Below are positions 61,945 to 64,000 of a stretch of 64,000 bases of DNA, one piece after another. Location of the stretch: assembly GCA_002495625.1 (NCBI GenBank), contig DAGC01000002.1, positions 182,212 through 246,211 of the forward strand. The letters are read 5' to 3'. The first letter of the stretch is position 1; every line of letters begins with the position of its first letter. The translations under genes were made by a program, and so were the position numbers. The notes beneath the pieces are model-generated. The model was not told the DNA's origin. It saw only the letters and a program-made list of their open reading frames with translations, and ran no database searches. This stretch comes from Methanobacterium sp. UBA375 (lineage in GTDB: Archaea; Methanobacteriota; Methanobacteria; Methanobacteriales; Methanobacteriaceae).

Positions 61945-63630
61945 TTATATTCTCTTTTTATCCCTATCCCGAATTTCTCCCCTTTTTATTTTGCCACTGA
62001 TGGTCTTTGGAAGTTCATCTACAAATTCGATTATTCTGGGGTATTTATAGGGGGCTGTGACATTTTTTACATGGTTTTGTATTTCTTTTTTAAGTTCTTC
62101 ACTGGGTGTGAATTCTTTTACCAGGACAATGGTTGCCTTTATAATCTGTCCCCTTATTTTATCGGGATAACCACTTATGGCACACTCCAAAACTGAAGGA
62201 TGGGATATAACCGCACTTTCAACTTCAAAGGGGCCGATCCTGTAACCTGAACTTTTTATGATATCATCGTTTCTTCCCACAAACCACAGGTAATTGTCTT
62301 CATCCATCCAGGCCGTATCTCCACTGTGATAGTGCATATTTCGGAAAGCATAATCACTCTTCTCCTGATCCTTGTAGTACTCTTTAACCAGGCCAGGGGG
62401 AGAACCATTCTTAATGTTCACTGTTATTTCTCCTTCTTCACCTAACTCCACCACCTCCCCGTCACTGTCGAGTAGCTCTATGTTATAGGTAGGTGCAATC
62501 TTTCCCATGGACCCTGGTTTGGGTGTGACCCATATGAAGTTCCCGATCAGGACGACACTTTCACTTTGCCCGAAACCTTCCATGATCCGGAGTCCGGTAA
62601 GGTCATAGAAGCGCTGGTATACTTCCGGGTTTAGGGGTTCACCGGCAGTGGTGACATAGGTCAGATTACTGAAATCGAAGCAGGATAGATCTTCTTGAAT
62701 TAGAAATCTGTAAATGGTAGGTGGAGCACAGAACGTGGTGACTTTATATTTTTCAACCATCCGGAGAAGGTTAAGTCCATCAAAACGGTGGTAGTCATAG
62801 ATAAAGAGCCCGGTTCCTGCGATCCATTGGCCATAAAGCTGTCCCCAGCTGGTTTTGGCCCAGCCAGTATCGGCGGATGTGTGGTGGAGGCCATCTTCCA
62901 CCACGTTGTGCCAGTATTTAGCGGTGATAATATGGCCTAGAGGATAAGTGAAGTCGTGTAGGACCATTTTAGGCTGGCCAGTGGTACCTGAAGAAAAATA
63001 TATCAAAAATGGATCGGTGTTTTCAATACTTTCATCACCAGTGGGCCTTGTAAATTCCATACTTTCGTCTTCAATTTCCTTGCTTAGATTATACCATCCG
63101 GGGATGTCTTTGTAGAGACTATTCTCGTTTACGTATACCTTTAAGAGGTCTATCTTTAACTCTTCTTCCGCTTCCTCATAAGTTTTGATCAATGAATCGG
63201 TGTCGATGCTCAGGATCATCTTCACCCCTGCATTTTTAATTCTGTAGATCATATCCTTGGTTCTAAGCATATGCGTGGAGGGTATAGGTATTGCTCCAAT
63301 TTTATGCAGGGCCATCATGGAAAACCAGAATTCATAGCGGTTTTTAAGGGTTAAAATGACGGCGTCCCCCTTTTTAATACCGATCCTTTTAAAGAAGTTG
63401 GCTATCTGGTTACTTTTCTCTTTAAGATCTTTGAAAGTGAACCTTCTCTCCTCACCTTCATCGTTACACCAGAGCAGGGCAAGTTTCTCAGGATCCATCT
63501 CTGCATATTTATCCACGATATCATAGGCGAAGTTAAAGTTTTCGGGAATCTTAAACTGGAAGTTTTCCTTGAAATCTTCATAGGACTTAAAATCCTCCCT
63601 ATTCACGTAATTTTTAAGTAAACTGGACAT
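61945..63630 (-). CDS. Acyl-CoA synthetase, AMP-forming (medium-chain type)
   Basis: A 561-residue ANL-superfamily enzyme: the adenylate-forming motif FSSGTTGQPKMVLHD (about 199-213), GWAKTSWGQLYG, YHSGDTAWMDEDNYLWFVGR with DDIIKSSGYRIGP, and the catalytic C-terminal Lys in KTISGKIKR. It activates a carboxylic acid to its acyl-CoA via an acyl-adenylate. The substrate is unknown; adjacent cupin-regulator genes are common beside archaeal acyl-CoA synthetases of this group. It is transcribed downstream of that regulator. Confidence 0.93.
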   Translation of the reverse strand: MSSLLKNYVNREDFKSYEDFKENFQFKIPENFNFAYDIVDKYAEMDPEKLALLWCNDEGEERRFTFKDLKEKSNQIANFFKRIGIKKGDAVILTLKNRYEFWFSMMALHKIGAIPIPSTHMLRTKDMIYRIKNAGVKMILSIDTDSLIKTYEEAEEELKIDLLKVYVNENSLYKDIPGWYNLSKEIEDESMEFTRPTGDESIENTDPFLIYFSSGTTGQPKMVLHDFTYPLGHIITAKYWHNVVEDGLHHTSADTGWAKTSWGQLYGQWIAGTGLFIYDYHRFDGLNLLRMVEKYKVTTFCAPPTIYRFLIQEDLSCFDFSNLTYVTTAGEPLNPEVYQRFYDLTGLRIMEGFGQSESVVLIGNFIWVTPKPGSMGKIAPTYNIELLDSDGEVVELGEEGEITVNIKNGSPPGLVKEYYKDQEKSDYAFRNMHYHSGDTAWMDEDNYLWFVGRNDDIIKSSGYRIGPFEVESAVISHPSVLECAISGYPDKIRGQIIKATIVLVKEFTPSEELKKEIQNHVKNVTAPYKYPRIIEFVDELPKTISGKIKRGEIRDRDKKRI

Positions 63631-63692
63631 TAAACTACCTCAAAAAAGATTGATTTTAAAATGAGTCATTAAGTCTATTTTAATATTCTGAT

Positions 63693-64000
63693 TCATATGA
63701 TGACTGCTAAAAATTTCGCCTGCTTATTATTTAAGGGTTCCATGGTGTGTTCATATTTTGAATCGAAGTATATGGAATCTCCGGTATTTAAAATTATCTC
63801 ATGCTTATCGAGATAAAGTTTGAGGGAACCTTCCAGTATGTAATTAAATTCCTGGCCAGTATGGGAGTTCATAACTGGTTTCACATCCAGGGGCTTGATG
63901 GTGACAATTAGTGTTTCAGCTTCTTTTCCCCGAAATCTATCGGCCAGACTGATTCCTTCGTAGCCTTCCCTGAGTTCGATGGGCCTTCCCTTTTCGGCAC
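63693..64000 (-). CDS. Cupin-domain transcriptional regulator (5' end outside window)
   Basis: The frame continues to the right edge of the window, so this is the C-terminal part of a larger gene. It reads EKGRPIELREGYEGISLADR, then LDVKPVMNSHTGQEFNYILE and GDSIYFDSKYEHTMEPLNN, the cupin_2 domain (metal-site-like HTGQE and H in EHTM) found at the C-terminus of XRE-family regulators. The helix-turn-helix would lie outside the window. It is upstream of the acyl-CoA synthetase on the same strand and probably controls it. Confidence 0.8.
   Translation of the reverse strand, partial: AEKGRPIELREGYEGISLADRFRGKEAETLIVTIKPLDVKPVMNSHTGQEFNYILEGSLKLYLDKHEIILNTGDSIYFDSKYEHTMEPLNNKQAKFLAVII

Overview
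The window reads as chromosomal DNA of a methanogenic archaeon of the order Methanobacteriales, most likely a mesophilic Methanobacterium-like species. The evidence is a set of lineage markers: heterodisulfide reductase hdrC-hdrB followed by an MTH1880-like gene, an F420H2 oxidase (FprA), 2-phosphoglycerate kinase for cyclic 2,3-diphosphoglycerate, an archaeal histone, an archaeal SRP 7S RNA, archaeal CoaD, class III signal-peptide pilins and GGAGGTGA-type ribosome binding sites. Genus assignment is inference.

Layout. 1-8.3 kb: 3' part of a secreted beta-lactamase-fold protein, a D12-class DNA adenine methylase, a TPR protein broken by a frameshift, an ABC-2 exporter operon with a methyltransferase, a TGT-like protein and a CDP-alcohol phosphatidyltransferase. 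8.4-10.7 kb: hdrC-hdrB and a DUF749-type gene, preceded by a TATA box and a perfect 9-bp-arm palindrome. 10.8-15 kb: a Kai module on the minus strand (kaiC interrupted by an in-frame TAA between its two ATPase domains, two different kaiB genes, a PAS histidine kinase). 15.4-19.7 kb: small membrane protein plus Rieske protein, a frameshifted histone gene, a DUF2096-like gene, a phosphoesterase, 2-phosphoglycerate kinase and a CBS protein. 19.8-22.4 kb: a three-gene two-component cluster. 22.7-26.4 kb: an unknown protein, FprA, a PiT transporter and a DUF4258/DUF2283 toxin-antitoxin-like pair. 26.6-29.6 kb: SRP RNA, a frameshifted AlkZ-like gene, a frameshifted CBS/DUF21 membrane protein and tRNA-Ser(GCT). 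29.7-41.4 kb: ordinary chromosomal genes (DNA glycosylase, two aminotransferases, QueG-like reductase, P-type ATPase, amino-acid permease, radical SAM protein, coaD, inosine/xanthosine triphosphatase).

41.4-54.9 kb is an AT-rich surface-glycan cluster: three GT39-like polytopic proteins, glycosyltransferases of GT4, GT1-like and GT2 type, a methyltransferase, a flippase and a hexapeptide acyltransferase. It is bounded on the right by an insertion sequence whose inverted repeats and 8-bp target duplication can be read directly. 56.4-59.6 kb holds three short pilin-like genes, a divergent winged-helix-like gene and a membrane-anchored PLD-like protein. 59.8-61.9 kb is an UPF0173 hydrolase followed by a GTPase-OapB-OapC operon. 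The window ends with an acyl-CoA synthetase and the 3' part of a cupin regulator.

A striking window-wide trait is the number of otherwise well-conserved genes broken by a single-base indel or a single stop (TPR gene, kaiC, histone, AlkZ-like gene, CBS membrane protein and the IS transposase twice). Several lie in homopolymers, so draft-assembly error and real decay both need to be considered. No CRISPR array, prophage or replication origin was seen.
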